From Neomesorhizobium albiziae (GTDB lineage: Bacteria > Pseudomonadota > Alphaproteobacteria > Rhizobiales > Rhizobiaceae): a stretch of 64,000 nucleotides of DNA. The stretch is from assembly GCF_900114255.1 (NCBI RefSeq), contig NZ_FOSL01000004.1, positions 283,772-347,771 on the forward strand, written 5' to 3'. The first letter of the stretch is position 1, and every line of letters begins with the position of its first letter. A program made the position numbers and the translations under genes. Positions 9,947 to 18,868 of the stretch are shown here, piece by piece. Below the pieces are notes generated by a model that did no database searches, was not told the origin of the DNA, and was given only the letters and a program-made list of their open reading frames with translations.

Positions 9947-10546
9947 TCATTTCGCTCCCTTGGCGTCTGCCCTGGCGCGGGCGGGGCGCGACAGAACGCG
10001 ATCGAAATAGGCATTCACGACGTCGGATTCGACCTTGAACTTGCCGGCGCGGGCCCAGGCTCCCATGTCGCCGAGCAGCACATCGACGGCGCTGAAGCGG
10101 TCGCCGAGCGCGTATTTGCGTTCGCCGAGGCGACGCCCCAGCGTCTCAACCTCGCTGGCGAAATCATAAGCGGCCGCGGGCCCGACATCGACACGCACGT
10201 CCTTGGGCAAGAGGAAGCGATGCCGCAGCTTGTTCCACAAGGGCGCTTCCAGCTCCGATTGGGCGAAATGCATCCAGCCGTCCATCTCGGCGCGGCCGGC
10301 GCAGCCAGGCGCCGTGCCCATGCCCTTCTCCGGATGCCTGTCGGCGAGATAGACGCAGATCGCCGCCGAGTCCGTCACCACGACATCGCCGTCGACCAGC
10401 ACCGGAGATTTGCCCGATGGGTTGAGCGCATACAGTTCCGGCGATTTCAAGCCGACTTTAACGAACTCGTAGGGCGCGTCGAGTTCCTCCAGCATCCACA
10501 AGACGCGGCTGACGCGCGAACCTGGTGAACCCACGGCCTGGTACAT
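9947..10546 (-). CDS. Glutathione S-transferase
   Basis: 199-aa soluble protein with the N-terminal thioredoxin-like domain (GSPGSRVSRVLWMLEEL, cis-Pro segment SGKSPVLVDG, then TDSAAICVYLAD for the glutathione gamma-glutamyl contact). The C-terminal helical domain includes the capping-box region GDRFSAVDVLLGDM. GGGAG lies nine bases before the ATG. It sits between ureC/EamA and ureE in the same direction, so it may share their transcript. The substrate is unknown. Confidence 0.9.
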   Translation of the reverse strand: MYQAVGSPGSRVSRVLWMLEELDAPYEFVKVGLKSPELYALNPSGKSPVLVDGDVVVTDSAAICVYLADRHPEKGMGTAPGCAGRAEMDGWMHFAQSELEAPLWNKLRHRFLLPKDVRVDVGPAAAYDFASEVETLGRRLGERKYALGDRFSAVDVLLGDMGAWARAGKFKVESDVVNAYFDRVLSRPARARADAKGAK

Positions 10547-10619
10547 GCTTCAAAGCTCCCTGAAAATTGTTGCCCTACGCTAGCCCGGAACGGGTGGGAA
10601 AACCACCGCGCCTTGCCCT

Positions 10620-11054
10620 CTAAGACCAGATCCTGGTGGTCAGCAGGATCACGCCACCGGCGATCATCAGAACGCCCAGCCAGTCAGCCATCGACAGTTT
10701 CTCGCCGAGGAATGCCACGCCGAATACTGCGACGAGCACGACGCTCAGCTTGTCGAGGGGCGCGACACGGGCGGCATCGCCGAGCTTCAGCGCGCGGAAG
10801 TAGCAGATCCATGAGGCGCCAGTGGCGAGGCCCGACAGCACCAGGAACAGATAGGTGCGGCCCGATACCGAGGCCGGCGCCTGCCATTGGCCTGTTGCGA
10901 ACAGGATGGCGCCAAGTGCTGCCAGGATGACGACGGTGCGCACGAACGTCGCGAAGTCGGAGTTGACATTCTCGACGCCGACCTTCGCGAAAATCGCAGT
11001 CAGTGCGGCAAAACAAGCCGAAAGCAAGGCCCAGAACTGCCAGGATGCGGTCAT
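10620..11054 (-). CDS. EamA-type (DMT) membrane transporter, single-repeat form
   Basis: 144-aa membrane protein with about five hydrophobic spans, ending in the EamA block (PLDKLSVVLVAVFGVAFLGEKLS, shortened here). It is half the size of the usual ten-span EamA exporters, so it probably dimerises like other single-repeat DMT proteins. It lies 13 bases downstream of ureC in the same direction. The transported compound is unknown; an association with urease has not been established from this sequence. Confidence 0.82.
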   Translation of the reverse strand: MTASWQFWALLSACFAALTAIFAKVGVENVNSDFATFVRTVVILAALGAILFATGQWQAPASVSGRTYLFLVLSGLATGASWICYFRALKLGDAARVAPLDKLSVVLVAVFGVAFLGEKLSMADWLGVLMIAGGVILLTTRIWS

Positions 11055-11067
11055 CGGGATATCCCAG

Positions 11068-12777
<1,710 letters not shown>

Positions 12778-12956
12778 GAACAATTGCTCCCCGGTTGCCG
12801 CGGGCTTGCCGCGGCGCACCACATTGCCGCCACGCAATGGTCACGGAATGACCCGCTGAGCGGCAGTTTGTGATCCCATTTCACGTATGAGGTGCCCGGC
12901 GCGGCGGCAGGGGCAGTTCGAACGCACCGTTTTCCAAGCGACGGAAAGGAATATCC

Positions 12957-13328
12957 ATGCGCACATTGACGATTCTCGCGGCCAGCGCGGCCGTAGCCTT
13001 CGCGACCGCGGCCAGCGCCCAGACGCCGGCGCAGACACCTCCGAGCCAGACAGCTCCAGCCAATCCGCAAGCGCCGGGCGGCGCTCCCACGATCAACACG
13101 ATCAGCATCGTCGACATCAAGGAACTGCCCGAGGCGGCGCAGGCGCAGGTTAACGATGTTGTTGCCAAGCGCAGCGATGCCGACCTTAAGAAATTGCGCA
13201 GTTCGATCGACGCGGCGCCACAGGTCAAGTCGGCGCTCGAAGCCAAGGGCCTGACGTCTGAGCAGGTTATCGCGGCCAGCATGGGCAACAATGGCGCCCT
13301 CACGCTGATCACCAAGAAGCCAGGCTGA
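12957..13328 (+). CDS. Small exported protein, function unknown
   Basis: 123 aa with a clean Sec signal peptide (hydrophobic stretch after MRT, cleavage likely after ASAQ near residue 22). A proline-rich low-complexity linker comes next, then a globular-looking segment containing IVDIKELPEAAQAQV and ending in KKPG. GGAAAGGA precedes the ATG. It is divergent from ureC and sits inside the urease locus together with the next exported gene. I recognise no domain; a periplasmic location is inferred from the signal peptide only. Confidence 0.75.
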   Translation: MRTLTILAASAAVAFATAASAQTPAQTPPSQTAPANPQAPGGAPTINTISIVDIKELPEAAQAQVNDVVAKRSDADLKKLRSSIDAAPQVKSALEAKGLTSEQVIAASMGNNGALTLITKKPG

Positions 13329-13336
13329 TCTGTCTC

Positions 13337-13363
13337 GGCGGGCCGGCGCCGCGCCGGCTCGCC
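13337..13363 (+). terminator. GC-rich hairpin after the first exported gene, weak terminator candidate
   Basis: A strong hairpin with about 12-base arms (GGCGGGCCGGCGC against GCGCCGGCTCGCC) starts nine bases after the stop codon. There is no run of T after it, so it may only stabilise the mRNA end or act with Rho. Confidence 0.35.
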
Positions 13364-13448
13364 ACATCTTCAAGGGAACCTCGGCTGGCCGCGAGTCGTT
13401 TCGGTCCCTAGATGTAAGGACCGTCAAAAAGGACGGCGCAGGGAAGGA

Positions 13449-13925
13449 ATGATGATTATTGCGGGTTACAGGCTTCGGTCGATTGCAATCGTGCTGCTCA
13501 TAGCGGCTCTTGCTCCGGCAAATGCCCAAGGGCTCCAAAGCAGCGAAACGGTCGACAAGATCGTCGGATCTGATGTGAAGGCGGAAGAGGCGCGCGCCTC
13601 CGCCGATGCGGACAAGGTGATCGCCGCCATTGAAAAGACTGGAGAAAACATCAGCACCGTGCGGAAGACCTCCAGGCTGGACAAGGTCGACATCGTCTTC
13701 CTGTCCGACGCAGCGATAAGCGAGGGCGGTCCGCCACCGGAAATCGACGCCAAGGTCAAGGAGCATGAAGCGGAAGTCGCGCAACTGCGACAGGAAATCG
13801 AAGGCAATGCGATGCTCTACCACGCCATCGATTCGCGACAGGTCTTGCTTCGCGACGTGCTTGCGGTCGACTTCGACGGCACAAACGGCATCGTCATCTA
13901 TGCCGCCGCCAAGCCGGCGCAATAG
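13449..13925 (+). CDS. Exported protein with coiled-coil region, function unknown
   Basis: 158 aa (or 157 if the second of two adjacent ATGs is used, which gives AAGGA a better spacing). The hydrophobic segment at residues 11-26 ends in ANAQ, typical of a Sec signal peptide. The mature part is charged and helical (VKAEEARASADADKVIAAIEK; later EHEAEVAQLRQEIEG). The C-terminus VLAVDFDGTNGIVIYAA looks beta-stranded. It is convergent with ureB. No family is recognised. Confidence 0.72.
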   Translation: MMIIAGYRLRSIAIVLLIAALAPANAQGLQSSETVDKIVGSDVKAEEARASADADKVIAAIEKTGENISTVRKTSRLDKVDIVFLSDAAISEGGPPPEIDAKVKEHEAEVAQLRQEIEGNAMLYHAIDSRQVLLRDVLAVDFDGTNGIVIYAAAKPAQ

Positions 13926-13949
13926 GTCTCTCGGCGGCAACCTGCCCAC

Positions 13950-14255
13950 TCAGATCTCCCCCATGATCTTTTGCTGAAAGCCGTAGACCTCGCGCTTGCC
14001 GCCGAGCGGCACCAGGGTGACGTCGCGCTCCTGCCCGGGCTCGAAACGCACGGCCGTGCCGGCGGCGATGTCGAGGCGCATGCCGCGCGCTTTCTCGCGG
14101 TCGAACCGCAACCCTTCATTGGTTTCGAAGAAATGGTAGTGGCTGCCGACCTGTATAGGCCGGTCGCCCGTGTTGGCAACCTTCAGCGTCACCGTCGGCG
14201 CGCCGGCATTGAGCTCGATGGCGCCTTCTGCGGGGATGACTTCTCCGGGGATCAT
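13950..14255 (-). CDS. ureB: Urease beta subunit UreB
   Basis: 101-aa structural subunit of urease. It begins [18 protein letters not shown] and holds the conserved [17 protein letters not shown] and [17 protein letters not shown] blocks. GAGG lies nine bases before the ATG. In the bacterial enzyme it packs with UreA and UreC as a trimer of trimers. It is ten bases downstream of the hupE-like gene. Confidence 0.97.
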   Translation of the reverse strand: MIPGEVIPAEGAIELNAGAPTVTLKVANTGDRPIQVGSHYHFFETNEGLRFDREKARGMRLDIAAGTAVRFEPGQERDVTLVPLGGKREVYGFQQKIMGEI

Positions 14256-14264
14256 GCCAAAACC

Positions 14265-14855
14265 TCAAGCGCCGAGCGCCAGCCAGACGCCGCCGAGCGC
14301 CGTCACGCCGCCGGCAACGCGCGTGATCAGCCGTCCCGCGTCGCCGCCGAACCCACGGCCGAATCCGAGACCGATTCCGACGCCCGCCGCATGAAGCAGC
14401 GCTGTCGCGACAACGAAGCCGACGCCGAAGGCAAGGGAGCCTGCCGCGCCGAGTTCGCCGCCATGCGCGTGGCCATGGAAAAGGGCGAAGAAGCCCACCA
14501 TTGCCATGCCAGCGGAGGCGGGAACCCGCAAGGCGGCGGCTGCAAGCAGGCCGATCACTACGACCGAAGCCAGGATCACCGGCTCGACGAAAGGCAGTGG
14601 TATTCCCACCAGCGCGGCAACGAATCCAACTGCCATGGTGGCGACAAAGGCCGACGGCACGAGCCACAGGGCACGGCCGCCCAGAAGCGCCGACCAGAGG
14701 CCGACGGCAACCATGGCTAGGATGTGGTCGACGCCGAACAGCGGGTGCGAGAGGCCGGCGGCAAAGGAGCCGTGTTCGGCCGGATCGAGATGGGCGAAGG
14801 CCGGTGCAACACTCGCGCCCAGCAACACGATGGTTGTCGCCAGTTTTTTGATCAT
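14265..14855 (-). CDS. ureJ: HupE/UreJ family membrane protein, probable nickel uptake
   Basis: 196 aa with an N-terminal signal-like segment ending in APAFAHLDP, then the family signature HPLFGVDHILAMVAVGLW and about six membrane spans, with FHGHAHGGELG in the middle. HupE/UreJ proteins are secondary nickel permeases found inside hydrogenase and urease operons, which fits the position between ureA and ureB. I chose the ATG at 14855 because GGGAG precedes it; the open frame upstream is the DUF1272 gene read in another frame. Confidence 0.9.
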   Translation of the reverse strand: MIKKLATTIVLLGASVAPAFAHLDPAEHGSFAAGLSHPLFGVDHILAMVAVGLWSALLGGRALWLVPSAFVATMAVGFVAALVGIPLPFVEPVILASVVVIGLLAAAALRVPASAGMAMVGFFALFHGHAHGGELGAAGSLAFGVGFVVATALLHAAGVGIGLGFGRGFGGDAGRLITRVAGGVTALGGVWLALGA

Positions 14856-14881
14856 GGTCGTCGTACTCCCGAGTTCGTCTT

Positions 14882-15139
14882 TCAGGCTGCCTTGCCGGCG
14901 GGCGTGCAGCCTTCGGCCTTGAGCACGCGTTTGGTGGATGCCGGATATTTCGCCAGCAGGCGCGCCGGCCGTATCGGCCGGCGCGTGAAGTCGCCGCCGC
15001 AATTGGGGCACGTTCCGCCCAGCACATTCTCGGCGCAGTCGCTGCAGAAGGTGCATTCGAAGGTGCAGATCATCGCATCCGGCGTCGCCGGCGGCAGGTC
15101 CTTGTCGCAGCATTCGCAATTCGGCCTGAGTTCCAGCAT
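14882..15139 (-). CDS. DUF1272 cysteine-rich protein
   Basis: 85-aa zinc-finger-like protein. It has eight Cys in pairs: CECCDKDLP, ICTFECTFCSDC and GTCPNCGGDF. This matches the DUF1272 family, whose function is unknown. It lies eight bases after ureA, with a ribosome site inside GAGGTAGAAA. Its place within the urease operon suggests co-expression, perhaps metal related, but that is inference. Confidence 0.88.
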   Translation of the reverse strand: MLELRPNCECCDKDLPPATPDAMICTFECTFCSDCAENVLGGTCPNCGGDFTRRPIRPARLLAKYPASTKRVLKAEGCTPAGKAA

Positions 15140-15147
15140 TTTCTACC

Positions 15148-15450
15148 TCACCTGATCGGTTGGTGGACCGTCACCAGCTTGGTGCCGTCCAGAAAAGTTG
15201 CCTCGACCTGCACATCATGGATCATCTCGGCGATGCCTTCCATGACCTGATCGCGCGACACGACATGGGCTCCTGCTTCCATCAGTTCAGCCACCGAACG
15301 TCCGTCGCGGGCGCCCTCCACGACAAAGTCTGTGATCAGCGCTATGGCCTCGGGATGGTTGAGTTTGACGCCACGTTCCAGTCTTTTGCGGGCGACGATC
15401 GCCGCCATGGCGACCAGCAGCTTGTCTTTTTCGCGCAGCGTCAGGTTCAT
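15148..15450 (-). CDS. ureA: Urease gamma subunit UreA
   Basis: 100-aa structural subunit of urease. It begins [17 protein letters not shown] and has the conserved [22 protein letters not shown] and [16 protein letters not shown] segments. The length is standard. It starts 16 bases after ureD in the same direction. Confidence 0.98.
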   Translation of the reverse strand: MNLTLREKDKLLVAMAAIVARKRLERGVKLNHPEAIALITDFVVEGARDGRSVAELMEAGAHVVSRDQVMEGIAEMIHDVQVEATFLDGTKLVTVHQPIR

Positions 15451-15466
15451 GCGTGTCCGGGTGTCT

Positions 15467-16297
15467 CTAAAGTGACCATATTTTGGGCAGGCCTGCCTGC
15501 CCGTTGAGCAATTCGATCAGCGGCACAAGCCGCTTGCGCAGCGTATAGCTGTCCGTGGCAAAAAGCCTCGCAAGAAGCTTGCCAGATTGTCCGACGCTCC
15601 AGGCGCTCACCCCGCCCTCGTCACCGACGATGGCGCGCGCCGCCTCGAGACGTTCCGGTGCGTCGTCGCAAATTAGAAGCACCGTCGCCACGGCGATGTC
15701 CCCGCCGGTCACGGCCGCGCGAGACAAGGTTCCGGCCACATCGGGTCCGATTGCGAAATCCTCCGCGTGGATCAGCCGCCCGTTGCGCCGGATCCGCCAG
15801 CGGTCGCGGAACATCGCATGGCCGACGGCCTCGCCCATTGCCCGGCGGCCGAACACGGTGGCTTCCACGATCAGAGCCTCGGCGCCGTCTCCGAGATCGG
15901 CGTCGAGGTGGCGGGAAAACGCGGCCCGTTCGAAGACGATTGTCTCCTGCGGCAGCCAGGCGAGTCGCCCGCCCGCTCCCACCGACAGGCCACAGGACAC
16001 TTCCGCGCGGCCGTCGCCGGCGCGATAGACCTTCTCGCAGGCCTGCGTGGTGATTGTCGCGGCTGCCATTGTCCCGACATCGACCGACCAGTGCAGGCGA
16101 TCGCCGCCGGTCAGGCCGCCCGCCGTATTGATGAGCACCGCCTCCAGAGGGCCATCGTCGACGCGCGGCAGGCGGATCTTGGCCGCACCTTCCTGGTAAA
16201 GCCGGGAAAGCCTTGGACGGCCGTGGAGATGAGATATCGAAAGCTCGGCCCGTGCCGAAACCCGTTGCGGTTCAAGATTTGCAAGGTGATTTGTCAT
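15467..16297 (-). CDS. ureD: Urease accessory protein UreD
   Basis: 276-aa scaffold protein that binds apo-urease and, with UreF and UreG, forms the nickel-insertion complex. The family blocks are seen: [32 protein letters not shown] and [13 protein letters not shown]. It is the first gene of the leftward ureD-A-DUF1272-J-B unit and is divergent from the acyl carrier protein gene across a 219-base gap. No strong ribosome site is visible before the ATG. Confidence 0.95.
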   Translation of the reverse strand: MTNHLANLEPQRVSARAELSISHLHGRPRLSRLYQEGAAKIRLPRVDDGPLEAVLINTAGGLTGGDRLHWSVDVGTMAAATITTQACEKVYRAGDGRAEVSCGLSVGAGGRLAWLPQETIVFERAAFSRHLDADLGDGAEALIVEATVFGRRAMGEAVGHAMFRDRWRIRRNGRLIHAEDFAIGPDVAGTLSRAAVTGGDIAVATVLLICDDAPERLEAARAIVGDEGGVSAWSVGQSGKLLARLFATDSYTLRKRLVPLIELLNGQAGLPKIWSL

Positions 16298-16516
16298 GAA
16301 ATAGTCGGCGGCGGCGCTCCTTTCGCCACGTTAAGGCTTCCATTGGCTTTGTCGAGATATCGCTTGTTGCTTCGCGAGGTTTCAGTTTCTATAGAGTTTC
16401 GGCGTTCTTTGCCGTGGCTGGCCGGGTAGTTTCGCGCTGGCAGCGAGTGTTCCGGGGGAAACAAGCGGATCGAACAACCGCAAAATTGGGGAAACGCCTT
16501 GCAGGAAGCCAACGCG

Positions 16517-16771
16517 ATGACGGACAAACTCGCTACCGAAATCATCGAGAAGATCAAGGCGCATGCCGATCCGGATGGTGAAGAGATCACGCTGAACACC
16601 GAATTGACCGCGCTTGGCATCCATTCGCTGGAGCTTACCGAGATCGTTTTCGACCTTGAGGAGGCCTATGGCATCGAGATCGAGATGAATACAGTCGAGG
16701 CCTGGAACAATCTGAAAGATGTCGGCGATATCGTCAAAGCGGTTCGCAATCTGATCGAAAAACAAGCCTGA
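16517..16771 (+). CDS. Acyl carrier protein (NodF-like)
   Basis: 84-aa four-helix acyl carrier protein. The phosphopantetheine serine is Ser37 in [11 protein letters not shown]. The residue before it is His36 where most ACPs have Asp (DSL). The following segment, [21 protein letters not shown], resembles rhizobial NodF more than housekeeping AcpP. The ATG at 16517 was chosen over a TTG six codons upstream. It is directly followed, one base later, by a ketosynthase gene, so the pair probably makes or extends a special acyl chain. The product is unknown. Confidence 0.85.
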   Translation: MTDKLATEIIEKIKAHADPDGEEITLNTELTALGIHSLELTEIVFDLEEAYGIEIEMNTVEAWNNLKDVGDIVKAVRNLIEKQA

Positions 16772-16772
16772 C

Positions 16773-17984
16773 ATGACATCGCCGCGCATCGTCATCACCG
16801 GCATGGGCGGGCTCTGCGCGCTTGGCACCGATGTTCCGGCGATTTGGGACGCGATGCGGTCGGGCCGCTCCGGCATCGGCGAAATCACCACCACGCCACT
16901 CTATGACCTGAAGGTGCGGATCGGGGCCGAGATCAAGGAATTGCCCGACCACGGCTTAGACCGCCGGCGTCTGGTGACGATGGACCGCTTCAGCCTGCTT
17001 GCCGTCATCGCGGCCGGCGAAGCAATGAGGCAGGCAGGCATCACCATCGACGCCGTCAGCGCATCACGCGCCGGCGCTGTCGTCGGCACCGGCATCTATG
17101 GCGGTAAGACTGCCGAGGACAATTACCGCGCCGTTCTCGTCGAAGGCCGCCCGCGCGCCGATGTCTTCACCGTGCCGCGCATCATGCCTGGGGCGCCCGC
17201 CGGCCAGGTGTCCATGCAGTACGGTTTGCGGGGGCCGGTTTTCGGCGTCACCTCGGCCTGCTCGTCTTCCAATCATGCCCTGGCGTCGGCGGCGGACCAG
17301 CTGCGGCTCGGCCGCGCCGACATCATGATCGCCGGTGGCACGGATGCGCCGCTGGTTTTCGGGGTCCTGAAGGGATGGGAAGCGTTGCGGGCGCTGGCCC
17401 GTGAGACATGCCGGCCGTTTTCCGCCGACCGCGACGGTCTGGTAATTGGCGAGGGCGCGGGCATGGCGGTGCTCGAGACGTTCGAGCATGCGACCGCACG
17501 CGGCGCCACGATTCTTGCCGAACTCGCCGGTGCGGGCCTTTCCGGTGACGCGACCGACATCGTCGCGCCCACGGTCGAGGGGCCTACCGCGGCGATGCTT
17601 GCCTGCCTTGCCGATGCCGGGCTGGCGCCGGAGGAGGTCGACTATATCAACGCCCATGGAACCGGCACCACGGCGAACGACCAGATCGAGACAACCGCCA
17701 TCCGCCGCGTGTTTGGAAAACACGCAGACAGCCTGTCCGTCTCCTCCACCAAGTCGATGCACGCCCATTGCATGGGCGCGTCGGGTGCGCTCGAAATGAT
17801 CGCCTGCGTCATGGCGATCCGCGACGGCATCGTGCCGCCGACGGCGAACTACCGGCAGCCGGACCCGGGATGCGACCTCGACGTTACGCCCAATGTGGCG
17901 AAGGTCCGGCCGGTTCGCGCCGCGATCAGCAACGGCTTTGCCTTTGGCGGCACCAACTCGACAGTCGCCTTCAAGGCGGTCTGA
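16773..17984 (+). CDS. Beta-ketoacyl-ACP synthase (FabF/NodE-like)
   Basis: 403-aa KAS II-type condensing enzyme. The catalytic Cys163 is in [10 protein letters not shown], the first active His is in NAHGTGT, and the second His is in [13 protein letters not shown]. The C-terminal [10 protein letters not shown] loop is present. It is coupled to the ACP gene before it, the same arrangement as nodF-nodE, but there are no other nod genes and no nod box that I can see. It is more likely a chromosomal relative used for a specialised lipid or polyketide than a nodulation gene. Confidence 0.88.
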   Translation: MTSPRIVITGMGGLCALGTDVPAIWDAMRSGRSGIGEITTTPLYDLKVRIGAEIKELPDHGLDRRRLVTMDRFSLLAVIAAGEAMRQAGITIDAVSASRAGAVVGTGIYGGKTAEDNYRAVLVEGRPRADVFTVPRIMPGAPAGQVSMQYGLRGPVFGVTSACSSSNHALASAADQLRLGRADIMIAGGTDAPLVFGVLKGWEALRALARETCRPFSADRDGLVIGEGAGMAVLETFEHATARGATILAELAGAGLSGDATDIVAPTVEGPTAAMLACLADAGLAPEEVDYINAHGTGTTANDQIETTAIRRVFGKHADSLSVSSTKSMHAHCMGASGALEMIACVMAIRDGIVPPTANYRQPDPGCDLDVTPNVAKVRPVRAAISNGFAFGGTNSTVAFKAV

Positions 17985-18123
17985 AACGGCTCTCGCGCCG
18001 CCGCGATTCCCGGCCTTGATTTTCCCCCGCATCGGCATTGATCAACCGGAAACGGGTTCCTAAATGCAACCAACCTTCCAGTGACTTCCGACTTCCCCAT
18101 CCCGCATCGCCTCAGGAGCCCTC

Positions 18124-18828
18124 ATGGCCGATCTCTCCGCGTTTCCCATCACCCGGCGCTGGCCGGCCAAGCATCCCGACCGCCTGCAGCTCTACTCCCT
18201 GCCGACCCCCAATGGCGTCAAGGTCTCGATCGCGTTGGAGGAACTAGGCCTTCCCTACGAGCCGCATCTGGTCGACATAGGCAAAAATGAAAGCTGGACG
18301 CCGGAATTCCTGTCGCTCAATCCGAACGGCAAGATCCCGGCAATCATCGACCCCGACGGCCCGGGCGGCAAGCCGATCGGCCTGTTCGAATCGGGCGCCA
18401 TCCTCGTCTACCTGGCCGAAAAGACCGGCAAGCTGATGTCTGCCGACCCAGCTCTTCGCTATGAAACGCTGCAATGGGTGTTCTTCCAGATGGCGTCGAT
18501 CGGCCCGATGTTCGGCCAGCTCGGCTTCTTCCACAAATTCGCCGGCAAGGAATACGAGGACAAGCGCCCGCTGGCGCGCTACCGCGATGAATCGAAACGG
18601 CTTTTCGGCGTTTTGGAAGGTCGCCTGGCCGATCGTGAATGGATCATGGGCGACGACTACACGATAGCCGACATCGCGACATTCGGCTGGGTCCGCAACA
18701 TGGGCGGCTTCTACGGAGCCGGCGAAATACTCGAGCTCGACAAGTTCACCGCCACGCAGGCATGGCTGGACCGTGGCCTTGCACGGCCAGCCGTACAGCG
18801 CGGCCTCAACATTCCACCGCGCCCGTAA
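18124..18828 (+). CDS. Glutathione S-transferase, YghU/YfcG-like
   Basis: 234-aa GST. The thioredoxin-like domain starts near residue 20 (LQLYSLPTPNGVKVSIALEEL) with LNPNGKIPAIIDPDG and the FESGAILVYLAEKTG glutathione-binding segment. The long C-terminal domain has MGDDYTIADIATFGW. This layout matches the YghU/YfcG (nu-class) proteins that act as disulfide-bond reductases on glutathione disulfide. GGAG lies seven bases before the ATG. It is followed by a terminator shared with polA. Confidence 0.88.
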   Translation: MADLSAFPITRRWPAKHPDRLQLYSLPTPNGVKVSIALEELGLPYEPHLVDIGKNESWTPEFLSLNPNGKIPAIIDPDGPGGKPIGLFESGAILVYLAEKTGKLMSADPALRYETLQWVFFQMASIGPMFGQLGFFHKFAGKEYEDKRPLARYRDESKRLFGVLEGRLADREWIMGDDYTIADIATFGWVRNMGGFYGAGEILELDKFTATQAWLDRGLARPAVQRGLNIPPRP

Positions 18829-18836
18829 TTTGCAAG

Positions 18837-18867
18837 GTCGCGGACCCCACCAGGCGTCCGCGACTTT
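18837..18867. terminator. Terminator between GST and polA
   Basis: A perfect 9-base stem (GTCGCGGAC / GTCCGCGAC) with a 10-base loop lies between the two convergent genes, nine bases after the GST stop and directly after the polA stop. A short T run follows only in the rightward direction, so it should work best for GST. Confidence 0.7.
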
Positions 18868-18868
18868 G

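Noticed and set aside
16517..17984. Reading the ACP/ketosynthase pair as true nodF/nodE
   Set aside because: No nod box, no other nod genes, and a urease/polA chromosomal context; the resemblance is to the family only.
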